A program made the position numbers and the translations under genes. Under the pieces are notes generated by a model. That model was not told the DNA's origin and searched no databases. It worked only from the letters and a program-made list of their open reading frames with translations. DNA of 64,000 nt from Thermoanaerobaculia bacterium (GTDB taxonomy: Bacteria; Acidobacteriota; Thermoanaerobaculia; Multivoradales; Multivoraceae), in assembly GCA_022822365.1 (NCBI GenBank), contig JAJEBV010000040.1:62001-126000 (forward strand), written 5' to 3'. Positions 47,503 through 56,008 of the stretch are shown here, piece by piece (within the stretch, counting starts at the first letter, position 1; each line of letters starts with the position of its first letter).

Positions 47503-48896
47503 TGGTCGGCGGGACCCGACGCCTCCCGTTCCGCACGCCGCCTCGCCGCCCTTGGCGGCCGCGACGGATCGGGCGACAGCGGCAACTCGACCTCGAAGGT
47601 CGCGCCCTCGCTCCCGCCCTGACGAACCCGCGCCTCCCCGCCGTGAGTGGCGGCAATGCGGCGGACGATCGCCAGACCGAGGCCGGTGCCCCCCCGACGC
47701 CCCGAGTGGAACAGGTCGAACACCTTCTCCCGGTCCGCAGGGTCGACTCCCGGCCCGTTGTCGCCGACCGCGAGCACGACCGATCCCGGCCGGGCTTCCG
47801 CTTCGAGGCGGAGAACGGGACGGTCGCAGTCGCCCATCGCCGCCACCGCATTGTCGATCAGGTTCAGCAGCAACTGGTTCATCTGCTCTCGATCGACCTG
47901 CAGGGGCATGCCGCCGCTGCGATCGTCGATTTCCACCGGTATGCCGGCGGACCGGAGCTTGCCGGCCACCACCTCCGCGCCGTGGCCCAGGAGTTCGGAC
48001 GCGGTCGTCTGCTCGAGCTTCAGTTCGTCCGGACGCGCATAGCTCAGGAAGTCGGACACCAGGCGTTCCAGGCGACCGACTTCCGAACGCGTGATCGCGA
48101 CCAGACGCTCCGAGGAACCCGCCGGCATCTCTTCCTGGAGCATCTGCATGTTCAGGTTCAACGAGTTCAGGGGACTGCGGATCTCGTGTGCGAGGCCGGA
48201 GGCGAGGGTGCCGACGTAGGCGAGCTGTTCCGCCTCCTGCGCCTGGCGCTCGGCCAGGGCGGTCCGCCTCGAAAGGCGGCTGTAGAGCAGGTAACCGGCC
48301 ACGAACAGCGCGACGGTCAGCACCGCGACGATCGCGGTCTGGCGCAGCAGCTCACGGCGCAGGGTCACGAGCCTCTGCTGCAGCTCGCCGCGCGAGATGC
48401 CGATCTGGAAGGTGCCTACCGTGCCGACCGGCACCGTCACGATCTCGTAGGGCACCTGGTTGGTCACCGTCTCCGCGACGAGCGACGGCGACTCGAGGTT
48501 CGGCCGGCTTCCGCCGTCGGTGCGGGTTTCGTCCCGGCGATTGCGGAACACCAGGTGACCCTCGCTGTCGAAGACCTCGACCGTCTCGACGATGTCGCGC
48601 TGCACCAGCACGGAATCGATGTAGCTGCGCGTCTCCGACTCGGTCGCCATCGCCGTGTACAGGTCGCGGCCGGTGCTCTCCACCCGGCCCGCGATGCGCT
48701 CGGCGAGGTCCTCCGCCTCCGTCCGGGCCTCGATCACGATCCGGTTCAGCTCCCGCTCGGACAGCGACCGGAAGATCAGCCAGCCGAACAGGGCGAGGTC
48801 GGCGAGAACGAAGGCGCCGAGGACCGCCGCCCAGGCGCGCCGGCGCCTTTGACCTCCATCCCTGCCGATCCAGTCCCACACGCTCAAACGGTACAA
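47499..48896 (-). CDS. Membrane sensor histidine kinase
   Basis: 465 aa. TM1 about residues 22-42, a periplasmic sensor region of about 140 residues (TM2 about 185-207), then a HisKA domain with phospho-acceptor His in GLASGLAHEIRSPLNSLN and a HATPase domain: N box LLLNLIDNAVAAM, G1 VGDNGPGVDP, G2 GGTGLGLAIV. No response regulator is next to it, so its partner is elsewhere. The start is TTG at 48896; the divergent binding-protein gene begins only 17 bp away. Confidence 0.88.
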   Translation of the reverse strand: MYRLSVWDWIGRDGGQRRRRAWAAVLGAFVLADLALFGWLIFRSLSERELNRIVIEARTEAEDLAERIAGRVESTGRDLYTAMATESETRSYIDSVLVQRDIVETVEVFDSEGHLVFRNRRDETRTDGGSRPNLESPSLVAETVTNQVPYEIVTVPVGTVGTFQIGISRGELQQRLVTLRRELLRQTAIVAVLTVALFVAGYLLYSRLSRRTALAERQAQEAEQLAYVGTLASGLAHEIRSPLNSLNLNMQMLQEEMPAGSSERLVAITRSEVGRLERLVSDFLSYARPDELKLEQTTASELLGHGAEVVAGKLRSAGIPVEIDDRSGGMPLQVDREQMNQLLLNLIDNAVAAMGDCDRPVLRLEAEARPGSVVLAVGDNGPGVDPADREKVFDLFHSGRRGGTGLGLAIVRRIAATHGGEARVRQGGSEGATFEVELPLSPDPSRPPRAARRRAEREASGPADH

Positions 48897-48913
48897 GACA
48901 GCCGCGGTGTACG

Positions 48914-50515
48914 ATGATTCCCGTGGTTGCGATGCGGCTCCTGGCGGCGGCCGGACTGGCTGCCATGCTCGGTTGGGGCTGCGCTTCCGACATCCCGCGG
49001 GACACGACGCGCCTCACCGTCGGCATGCGCTTCGAGTATCCGACGCCGAACGAGTTGATCGTCCAGCCGACGCTCGGTCACAAGGCGATCACCTCCCAGC
49101 TCCTGCTGCCGTTGATGGGCGAGGAAACCGACTTCCGGGAAGGTCCGCCTTCCTGGAAGCCGGCTCTGGCCGAGACGTGGGAGTTCTCCGAAGACCGGCT
49201 GGTCCTGACCGTCCGGCTCCGTCCGGATGCCGTCTGGAGCGACGGCGAACCCGTGACCGCAGACGACGTCCGCTTCACCTGGCAGGCGCAGACCGACCCG
49301 GACGTTGCCTGGATGCTCTCCTACGCCAAGGAGACGATTACCGACGTCGAGGCGGTCGACGAGCGCACCGTGCGTTTCCACTTCAGCCGCGCCTCACCCA
49401 CCCAGTTGGCCGACGTGGCGCCGGAAGCGGTACTTCCCCGGCATGCCTGGGGACAGCGGCCGTTCGCCGACTGGCGCAGCGACCCCGGCTGGTTCTTCGA
49501 GCATCTGGTTGCCAGTGGCCCCTTCGTGCTCGAGAACCGGACGCCCGGCCGGGAACTCGTTCTGGGCCGCAACCCGGACTACTTCGAGGCGGACCTCCCG
49601 CGGGTGGAGCGCGTCGTGCTGCGCACCGCCGCCGACGGCGCCATGCTCACGACCCAGCTCCTCGCCGGCGAACTCGATGTCGTCACCGGCATCAGCGCGA
49701 CCGACGCGGAGCGGATCGAAGGTCGCCCCGATCTGAGGCTCCATGCCTACTCGAACCGCCAGTACACCTTCGTGTCCTGGAATACCGGCAGGTCATGGTT
49801 CACCGACGCGGCGACCCGACGAGCGCTGGCAATGGCCATTGACCGCCACGCAATCGTCGACACCGTCTGGCGAGGCTACGCCAGGGTCGGCAGCAGTCCG
49901 ATTCTCTCCGACGTCTGGGCGCACGCCCCCGACCTCGAAGCCTGGCCTCACGATCCGGAGGCGGCACGCGTCGCTCTCGGCGAAGCCGGCTGGAGCGACA
50001 GCGACGGGGACGGCATCCTCGAGCGCGACGGCGCGCCGTTCCGGTTCGAACTGGCGACCTTCGCCGGCGCCGCGGCGCGCTGGAACGCGCTGCAGATGAT
50101 CCAGGCGGACCTGCGAGCCGTCGGCATCGACGCCCAGCCCCGGCGCTTCGATCCGAGCGCTCTGCTCCCCCGGATGCTAGGCAACGACTTCGATGCCGTC
50201 GTTTCCGGACTGGCGATCGACACCAGCCTCGACCTCCACCCCACGTTTCATAGCGAGTCGATCGGCGGCGGTCACAACTACGCCGCCTACGCCAATCCGG
50301 AAGTGGACGCGTTGATCGCGAGCTTCGCCAACCGGCTCGACCCCCTGGACGGCCTGGAGGACCTGCACCGCCTGCAGCGGATTCTGCACGACGATCAACC
50401 GATGCTGGTCCTGTGGGAAGCGCTGACTCTGGCGGCGTTCAACGAGGAACTCGAGTCGGTGGCGCCGAACGCCTTGAGCCCGCTGGCGAACCTGGAGGAG
50501 TGGGCGTGGCGTTGA
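48914..50515 (+). CDS. ABC transporter substrate-binding protein, peptide/nickel family
   Basis: 533 aa, SBP family 5. Signal peptide ending in MLGWGCASD suggests a lipoprotein, though the residues before the Cys are not a strict lipobox. Family blocks: TFSEDRLVLTVRL-like WEFSEDRLVLTVRLRP, VTADDVRFTWQA, GSGPFVLE-like VASGPFVLENRTPG, TRRALAMAIDRHAIVDTVW. Captures peptides, nickel complexes or other solutes in the periplasm. Two permeases follow closely; no ATPase gene is near. ATG 48914 is chosen, with ATG 48932 also possible. Confidence 0.85.
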   Translation: MIPVVAMRLLAAAGLAAMLGWGCASDIPRDTTRLTVGMRFEYPTPNELIVQPTLGHKAITSQLLLPLMGEETDFREGPPSWKPALAETWEFSEDRLVLTVRLRPDAVWSDGEPVTADDVRFTWQAQTDPDVAWMLSYAKETITDVEAVDERTVRFHFSRASPTQLADVAPEAVLPRHAWGQRPFADWRSDPGWFFEHLVASGPFVLENRTPGRELVLGRNPDYFEADLPRVERVVLRTAADGAMLTTQLLAGELDVVTGISATDAERIEGRPDLRLHAYSNRQYTFVSWNTGRSWFTDAATRRALAMAIDRHAIVDTVWRGYARVGSSPILSDVWAHAPDLEAWPHDPEAARVALGEAGWSDSDGDGILERDGAPFRFELATFAGAAARWNALQMIQADLRAVGIDAQPRRFDPSALLPRMLGNDFDAVVSGLAIDTSLDLHPTFHSESIGGGHNYAAYANPEVDALIASFANRLDPLDGLEDLHRLQRILHDDQPMLVLWEALTLAAFNEELESVAPNALSPLANLEEWAWR

Positions 50516-50531
50516 TCCTCCCGCCGCAGAG

Positions 50532-51497
50532 GTGATCCACTTCCTCCTGCGCCGCCTGCTGGCCGCGGCGGTGCTCTTCCTGATCGTCCTGACCCTCGCC
50601 TTCGCCGTCGTGGCGCTGGCGCCCGGCGATCCGATGGCGCCCTCCGACCCACGGATTCCGCCGGAGCAGGCGGAGCGGCTGCGCGCGCTCTACGGGCTTG
50701 ATCAGCCGCTTCCCGCGCAGTATCTCCGCTGGCTGGGAGCGGTCGTCCTGCGCTGGGACTGGGGGCAGTCCTACCGGACCGGTCAGCCCGTGGCGGAACT
50801 TCTGTTCGATGCCCTGCCGCCCACCCTCCTGCTGGCCGGCGCGGCCCTGCTTGCGCAGTATCTGCTCGGGATCGGCCTGGGCCTGCTTGCGGCCTTCCGC
50901 CCGAACTCGCGGCTCGACCTGAGCGTGCGCGTCGCCAGCCTGCTGGTCTACGCGCTACCCACCTTCTGGGTCGGTCTGATGGCGATCCTCATCCTGGCTG
51001 TGGGCCTGGGACTGGCGCCGGCCGGCGGCATGACCTCCGCCGCGGCCTTCGAGCTCGGGCCGGTAGCCGCCGCTCTCGACGTGCTGGCGCACCTGTGGCT
51101 GCCGGCGCTGGTCCTCGGCCTGTCGATGGCCGGCGACATCGCCCGCTACACCCGGAACTCGCTGATCGAGTTCCAGGCCACCGAGGCCGGGCGCGCGGCC
51201 AGGGCCCGCGGCCTTTCCGAGACACGGATCCTGCTCGTCCACGGCCTCGCTCACGCCGCTCCGCGCCTGCTTCAGCTCGCCTCCGTATCGGCGCCGCTCC
51301 TGCTTTCCGGCGCCGTCATCGCCGAAGTCGTCTTCGCCTGGCCCGGCCTCGGCACCGCGACCCTCCTGGCGATCCAGTCGGGAGACACTCCCGTGGTCCT
51401 CGCGGCCACCGCGTACGGCGCCGTCCTGGTCATCGCCGCGTCACTCGCCGCGGACCTCCTCCTCACCCGCCTGGACCCGAGGATCCGCGTGGAATGA
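50532..51497 (+). CDS. ABC transporter permease, DppB type
   Basis: 321 aa, six hydrophobic helices. GDPMAPSDPRIPPEQAERLRALYGL-type loop after TM1 and ALYGLDQPLPAQYLRWL are hallmarks of DppB/OppB. The EAA-like loop is RAARARGLSETRILLVHGL. GTG start 16 bp after the binding protein; the stop overlaps the next permease as ATGA. Forms the membrane channel with the following gene. Confidence 0.9.
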   Translation: MIHFLLRRLLAAAVLFLIVLTLAFAVVALAPGDPMAPSDPRIPPEQAERLRALYGLDQPLPAQYLRWLGAVVLRWDWGQSYRTGQPVAELLFDALPPTLLLAGAALLAQYLLGIGLGLLAAFRPNSRLDLSVRVASLLVYALPTFWVGLMAILILAVGLGLAPAGGMTSAAAFELGPVAAALDVLAHLWLPALVLGLSMAGDIARYTRNSLIEFQATEAGRAARARGLSETRILLVHGLAHAAPRLLQLASVSAPLLLSGAVIAEVVFAWPGLGTATLLAIQSGDTPVVLAATAYGAVLVIAASLAADLLLTRLDPRIRVE

Positions 51498-52534
51498 GCC
51501 GGCCCTCCCTGCCACCGGCGGCGCGCAGCGGAGCCGGCATCCTCTGCGGTCTGGCCTTGCTCGCGGCGACCGCCCCACTGCTGGCGCCACGCGATCCGGC
51601 GGAACAGCTCGACGCCGCCGAATCGAGCCGGCGGCCGCCCCTTTCCTTTCTCTTCGTCGTTCGAACGCTCGACCGCGAGCCGTTGCTGGCGGAACGGGTG
51701 ACGGTCGAGGGCAACGACCTGGTGCTCGAGCGGCGATCGGGTTCGCTCCGCGTGCCGCTCGCCGCCGTGACCAACTACAGCGAACAGGGCATCGCCGAGC
51801 GGCGCAGGAACTGGCTGGGCACCGACGCCCTGGGGCGCGACGTCCTTTCGCGCCTGCTCCACGGCTCACGCGTGTCCTTGACCATCGGCCTGCTGGCAGC
51901 CGCCCTCGCGCTGACCGCGGGCACCCTGGTCGGGTCCTGCGCCGCGATCGGCGGCCGCTTCGTCGACCAGACGCTGATGCGCACGGTGGACGGCCTGCTC
52001 TGCTTCCCCCACCTGGCCCTGGTGCTCCTGCTGGCGGCCCTCTACCGGCCCGACACGGCGCTCCTCGTGCTGCTGATCGGCGGCACCGGCTGGATGGGCC
52101 TCGCGCGCCTGGTCCGCGCCGAACTGCTGCGGCTGAAGCAGGAACGGTTCGCCCTCGCCGCCGCCGCCGCCGGGCGCTCACCGGCCGGCGTGCTCATCCG
52201 CCATCTGCTGCCGAACGCGACGACGCCCCTGCTGGTCGACGCAAGCCTCAGGGTGGGGGCCTGCATCCTGGTCGAATCGGCGCTCTCTTTCCTGGGGCTC
52301 GGCGTCCAGCCGCCGCAGCCGAGTTGGGGTTCGATGATCGCCGACGGCCAGAGTCACCTGGCCACGGCATGGTGGATCGCCGCGTTTCCCGGCCTGATGG
52401 TCGTGGCTGCCGTGCTCGGCTCGAGCCTGCTCGCCGACGGCCTGAGCGACCGCCTCGCCGGCCTGGGAGCCGGCGGCCACGGGACCCGCCGGCGCTCACC
52501 GTGGGCGATCCGCGCCTGGTTGGGTCAGGCATGA
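51494..52534 (+). CDS. ABC transporter permease, DppC type
   Basis: 346 aa. Binding-protein-dependent permease with WLGTDALGRDVLSRLLHGSR, the DppC/OppC signature, and EAA-like loop FALAAAAAGRSPAGVLIRHL. An insert of about 70 residues after TM1 (VRTLDREPLLAERVTVEG) is periplasmic and longer than usual. ATG at 51494 overlaps the previous stop, and its own stop overlaps queA as ATGA, which ties the importer and queA into one transcript. Confidence 0.9.
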   Translation: MSRPSLPPAARSGAGILCGLALLAATAPLLAPRDPAEQLDAAESSRRPPLSFLFVVRTLDREPLLAERVTVEGNDLVLERRSGSLRVPLAAVTNYSEQGIAERRRNWLGTDALGRDVLSRLLHGSRVSLTIGLLAAALALTAGTLVGSCAAIGGRFVDQTLMRTVDGLLCFPHLALVLLLAALYRPDTALLVLLIGGTGWMGLARLVRAELLRLKQERFALAAAAAGRSPAGVLIRHLLPNATTPLLVDASLRVGACILVESALSFLGLGVQPPQPSWGSMIADGQSHLATAWWIAAFPGLMVVAAVLGSSLLADGLSDRLAGLGAGGHGTRRRSPWAIRAWLGQA

Positions 52535-53559
52535 CCGGCGGCAGGCTCACGACCTCGGACTTCGACTATCACCTGCCTCCGGAAGCGATCGCCCAGCACC
52601 CCGGAGAACGCGGCGAGAGCCGCCTGCTGGTGCTCGGCAGGACCAGCGAAGAGCGGCGCTTCGCCGACCTGCCGGACCTGCTCGACCCCGGCGACCTGCT
52701 CGTCGTCAACGACACCCGGGTCATCCCGGCCCGGCTCCGGGCCCGCCGGCCGACCGGCGGCCGGGTGGAGATCCTGCTGGTGGAGCGGGAGGGGCCCGCC
52801 TCCTGGTGGTGCCTGCTGCGTCCCGGCCGCCGCCTGCCCCCGGGGGCGCCTCTGGCGATCGAGAGCGGCCCCGCGGCCAGAGTCGAGGAACGCGCGGACG
52901 GGCGTTGCCGGCTGACCTTCGACCAACCGATCGGGCCGCTCCTTGCGGAGATCGGCGAGACGCCCCTGCCGCCGTACATCGACCGGCCGGTCGAACCGCG
53001 GGACCGGCAGCGCTACCAGACGGTCTACGCGGCGCGGCCGGGCGCGGTCGCGGCGCCGACGGCCGGCCTCCACTTCACGCCCGCGCTGCTGGCCGCGCTC
53101 GAGCGGCGCGGGATCCGGCAGGCGAGCCTCACCCTGCACGTCGGCCCGGGCACCTTCCGGCCGGTCAAGGCGGAGAACCCGGAAGAGCACGTCATGGACT
53201 CCGAGCGCTTCGAGATCCCGGAAGCCACCGCCCAGGCGGTGGCCGCCACCCGCCGAAACGGGCGCCGGGTGGTGGCCGTCGGAACGACCGTCGTGCGCAC
53301 TCTCGAGACGGCGGCGACATCGGATGGGCTGGTCACCGCCGGCGCCGGCCGGACCGGGCTCTACATCCGTCCGGGCTACGGGTTTCGCGTCGTCGACCGG
53401 CTGATCACGAACTTCCACCTGCCCCGCTCGACGCTGCTCATGCTGGTCTGCGCGTTCGCCGGCCGGAACCGCGTCCTCGACGCCTACCGCCAGGCGGTCG
53501 GGAGCGGCTTTCGCTTCTATTCCTACGGCGACGCGATGCTGGTCGACAGAATGCGGTGA
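52531..53559 (+). CDS. queA: tRNA preQ1 ribosyltransferase-isomerase QueA
   Basis: 342 aa. Transfers the ribosyl part of SAM to preQ1 in tRNA, giving epoxyqueuosine. FDYHLPPEAIAQHPGERGESRLLVL, VVNDTRVIPARL, PLPPYIDRP, APTAGLHFTPALL and HVGPGTFRPVK are the family blocks, ending FYSYGDAMLV. ATG overlaps the permease stop. The 3' end overlaps the convergent larB by 37 bp. No tgt, yajC or queG is adjacent. Confidence 0.95.
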   Translation: MTGGRLTTSDFDYHLPPEAIAQHPGERGESRLLVLGRTSEERRFADLPDLLDPGDLLVVNDTRVIPARLRARRPTGGRVEILLVEREGPASWWCLLRPGRRLPPGAPLAIESGPAARVEERADGRCRLTFDQPIGPLLAEIGETPLPPYIDRPVEPRDRQRYQTVYAARPGAVAAPTAGLHFTPALLAALERRGIRQASLTLHVGPGTFRPVKAENPEEHVMDSERFEIPEATAQAVAATRRNGRRVVAVGTTVVRTLETAATSDGLVTAGAGRTGLYIRPGYGFRVVDRLITNFHLPRSTLLMLVCAFAGRNRVLDAYRQAVGSGFRFYSYGDAMLVDRMR

Positions 53560-54281
53560 GTCAGCGCCGCCGCGCCGAAGCCGTTGTCGATGTTGACGAC
53601 GGCGATGCCCGGGGCGCAGGCCGTGAGCATGGTCAGCAACGGCGCGAGCCCCTCGAAGCTCGCGCCGTAGCCGACGCTGGTCGGCACCGCGACCACCGGA
53701 CAGGGCACCAGTCCGGCGACCACCGTCGGCAGGGCGCCGTCCATTCCCGCCACGACCACCGCCACATCGGCCCGGCGGAGGGAATCGATCGAGTCGAGCG
53801 CGCGCTGAATGCCGGCGACGCCGACGTCCCGGATCCGCTCGACTTCGTGCCCCAGCCACTCGGTACACGCCGCGGCCTCTTCCGCCACCGGAAAGTCCGA
53901 CGTACCGGCGCTCAGCACGGCGACCCTTCGTCCGGACGGCGGCCCGAAGCGGCCGGCGCTCCAGACCCTCGCGCGCGGCTCGAAGCACCCGTCAGGGATG
54001 GCGGCGCTCAGCGCCTCCGCGGCAGCAGGCTCTGCCCGCGTGACCAGCACGCGGCCCGCGTCCGCCACCATCGCCTCAACGATCCGCACCAGCTCGTCGT
54101 CGCTCTTGCCCTGGGCGAAGACGACCTCGGGCAGACCGCTCCGCAGTTCCCGATCGAGGTCGAGCCTGGCGACGCCCAGGTCGAGGTAAGGCAGACGGGC
54201 CACGCGTTCGTGCGCGGCGTCCGGCGAGATGTCGCCGGCGGCGACGCGCCGCAGCAGTTCAAGAAGTTGGTCCCGTCTCAT
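53523..54281 (-). CDS. larB: LarB, nickel-pincer cofactor biosynthesis carboxylase/hydrolase
   Basis: 252 aa. LarB converts nicotinate adenine dinucleotide to pyridinium-3,5-biscarboxylate mononucleotide, the first step to the nickel-pincer nucleotide of lactate racemase and relatives. The N-terminal 90 residues are the LarB-specific part (LPYLDLGVARLDLDRELRSG, VVFAQGKSDDELVRIVEAM). The rest is PurE-like: VAVLSAGTSDFPVAEEAA, GVAGIQRAL, VVVAGMDGALPTVVAGL. ATG at 54281; the frame continues upstream without a family match. larE is 86 bp away, separated by a repeat. Confidence 0.88.
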   Translation of the reverse strand: MRRDQLLELLRRVAAGDISPDAAHERVARLPYLDLGVARLDLDRELRSGLPEVVFAQGKSDDELVRIVEAMVADAGRVLVTRAEPAAAEALSAAIPDGCFEPRARVWSAGRFGPPSGRRVAVLSAGTSDFPVAEEAAACTEWLGHEVERIRDVGVAGIQRALDSIDSLRRADVAVVVAGMDGALPTVVAGLVPCPVVAVPTSVGYGASFEGLAPLLTMLTACAPGIAVVNIDNGFGAAALTHRILSTSIASP

Positions 54282-54311
54282 CGCCCCAGCCTTCCGCGCG
54301 TCCTCTCCCGG

Positions 54312-54336
54312 ATGCCGGCCAGAAGGCCGGCGCACC
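54312..54336 (-). repeat. Multi-hairpin repeat family, partial copy D
   Basis: On the minus strand GGTGCGC is followed by hairpin CGGCC-TTCT-GGCCG and GCATCC. The loop TTCT and the flank equal those of copy A, while the stem has different but paired bases. Lies in the larE-larB gap, on the coding strand of both. Confidence 0.5.
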
Positions 54337-54367
54337 GACAGGCCCGCCATTCTCTCGTGGCCACCGG

Positions 54368-55150
54368 CTACGCGGCGTCCGCGCCGCCGGTCCGGTAACC
54401 GCGCGGGTCGAGCGCGGCGCCATCGAAACCGAGCTCGAGCAGACGCGCCTCGATCTCGCTCCACTGCCTCTCGGCTGCCGGCAGTTCGCTCTCCCCGACT
54501 TCGACCCGCGCCGAGTCGCCCTCGTGACGGACCCTGAGGACGCGAAAGCCACGGCCCTGGAGTTCCGCCTCGGCGTCCTCGATGCGGCGAAGCTTGGGCA
54601 GCGTGACGAGCTGGCCGTGAGGTATCCGCGAAGACAGGCAGGCATTCGCCGGCCGGTCCCAGACCGTGAGGCCAAGCGCCCGCGCCAGCACCCGGGCATC
54701 CGCCTTGGTCACGCCGTGCTCCAGCAACGGGCTGTAGACGCCTCGCTCGCGCACGGCCCGCAGACCGGGGCGGTCGGGGCCCGGATCCGAAGCGTTCGTG
54801 CCGTCGCAGACCGTGGCGAAGCCCCCGGATCGCGCCAGTTCCAGCATGCGGTCCATGCGCATTCCCTGGCACACGTAGCAACGGTGGCTCGGGTTGGCCC
54901 GGAACTCCGGCTCGTCCAGCTCGCTGTAGGTCACGACCTCGTGGCGGATGCCGATCTCGGCCGCCAGCCGGCGGGCATGGTCCAGCTCAACGCCGGCGAG
55001 GGTCTCGGCTGCCGCCGTCACCGCCAGCGCCCGGTCGCCCAGCGCGCGCCGGGCCAGGGCGGCTACCAGCCCCGAATCGACGCCGCCCGAAAAGGCGACC
55101 AGTACCGGGCCGAGGCTCCTGAGGTCATCCTCGACTACCCGCTGCAGCAT
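54368..55150 (-). CDS. larE: LarE, sulfur insertion enzyme of the nickel-pincer cofactor
   Basis: 260 aa PP-loop ATPase. LVAFSGGVDSGLVAALARR binds ATP. LarE adenylates the pyridinium carboxylates and converts them to thiocarboxylates. Cysteines are at HRCYVCQGM and NACLSSRIPHG; the latter matches the sacrificial Cys of the Lactiplantibacillus enzyme, and with the CxxC pair it suggests the class that binds a [4Fe-4S] cluster and may turn over repeatedly. I choose ATG 55150, 12 nt past GGAGG; a TTG at 55177 is also in frame. larC and larA are not in the window. Confidence 0.85.
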   Translation of the reverse strand: MLQRVVEDDLRSLGPVLVAFSGGVDSGLVAALARRALGDRALAVTAAAETLAGVELDHARRLAAEIGIRHEVVTYSELDEPEFRANPSHRCYVCQGMRMDRMLELARSGGFATVCDGTNASDPGPDRPGLRAVRERGVYSPLLEHGVTKADARVLARALGLTVWDRPANACLSSRIPHGQLVTLPKLRRIEDAEAELQGRGFRVLRVRHEGDSARVEVGESELPAAERQWSEIEARLLELGFDGAALDPRGYRTGGADAA

Positions 55151-55151
55151 C

Positions 55152-55598
55152 TCAGTCGTCGCCTCCGCCCAGTTCAAACTTTCGCCGCTGGGCGGCAGTG
55201 CCCCGCAACAGAACGGGCACCGCGAACAGGGCCGCGTACACCCCGAAGGTGAGGATCGGCACCAACGGCATCCCCTCGAGCTGTTCCCGCCTGGCCATGG
55301 AACGAACCAGGTACAACCAGCCGGGCGGCCCGAACAGGTAGAGCACGAACAGGAGCCGGGTACGGGCCACCTGGAGAATGACCTCGTCGAGAGCCCGGCC
55401 CGCGAAGCGGCGTTCGCGGCCCGAACGGTGAACGTAGACGTTGCCGAAGAACCAGCCGGTGAACGCGGCCAGGATGTAGAGCGGGTAGAGCTCCAACTCG
55501 AACGTCAGGTTCCACCGCAGGATGCCGATCTGGGCCAGGATGCCGACCGACCACGCCGCCAGGCTCGACGACAGGATGACGGTCTCCAGGCCCTTCAT
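55152..55598 (-). CDS. Small membrane protein of unknown function
   Basis: 148 aa with about four hydrophobic helices (residues 5-28, 38-58, 85-102, 110-132). Charged loops: YVHRSGRERRFAGRALDEVI and RSMARREQLEG. C-terminus is charged (RKFELGGGDD). No family recognised. Its stop is 1 base before the larE ATG, so the two are probably translated together, and it starts 15 bp after gcvH; any link with nickel or lipoyl chemistry is speculation. Confidence 0.6.
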   Translation of the reverse strand: MKGLETVILSSSLAAWSVGILAQIGILRWNLTFELELYPLYILAAFTGWFFGNVYVHRSGRERRFAGRALDEVILQVARTRLLFVLYLFGPPGWLYLVRSMARREQLEGMPLVPILTFGVYAALFAVPVLLRGTAAQRRKFELGGGDD

Positions 55599-55613
55599 CG
55601 CCGCGCGCCCTGA

Positions 55614-55991
55614 TCAGCCCGCCAACTGCGCCTCATAGTCGGCGGCGGTCATCAGGTCGTCCCGCGGACCCTCGTCGTCGAGCCGCAGGCGCACCAGCCA
55701 GCCCCCGCCGTAGGGATCCTCGTTGACCAGCTCCGGGGCGTCCTCGAGTCCCTCGTTCACCGTCTCGACCGAGCCTGCCACCGGCGTGTAGATCTCCGCG
55801 ACCGCCTTGACCGACTCGATCGCGCCGATCTCCGATCCGGCCGCGAACTCCTGTCCAGGCGCCGGCAGTTCGACGAACACGACGTCGCCCAGTTCCTGCT
55901 GGGCGAAGTCCGTGATGCCGAGCACGGCCTCGCCGTCCTCCACCTTGAGCCACTCGTGCTGCGCCGTGTACAGGCGGTCGTCGGGAATCAT
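55614..55991 (-). CDS. gcvH: Glycine cleavage system H protein
   Basis: 125 aa. Carries lipoate on the Lys of GAIESVKAVAEIYTPV. YTAQHEWLKVEDGEAVLGIT at the start and NEDPYGGGWLVRLRL near the end are standard. Shuttles the aminomethyl group between the P, T and L proteins. ATG at 55991 follows the gcvT stop by 17 bp. gcvP is not in the window. Confidence 0.95.
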   Translation of the reverse strand: MIPDDRLYTAQHEWLKVEDGEAVLGITDFAQQELGDVVFVELPAPGQEFAAGSEIGAIESVKAVAEIYTPVAGSVETVNEGLEDAPELVNEDPYGGGWLVRLRLDDEGPRDDLMTAADYEAQLAG

Positions 55992-56008
55992 CGGAACCTG
56001 GCTCCTCC

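Noticed and set aside
48914..52534. Firm call as a nickel importer
   Set aside because: SBP family 5 transporters carry many solutes; closeness to larB/larE is convergent and not proof.
52525..53988. 487-aa leftward frame opposite queA
   Set aside because: Antisense shadow; queA motifs are complete on the plus strand.
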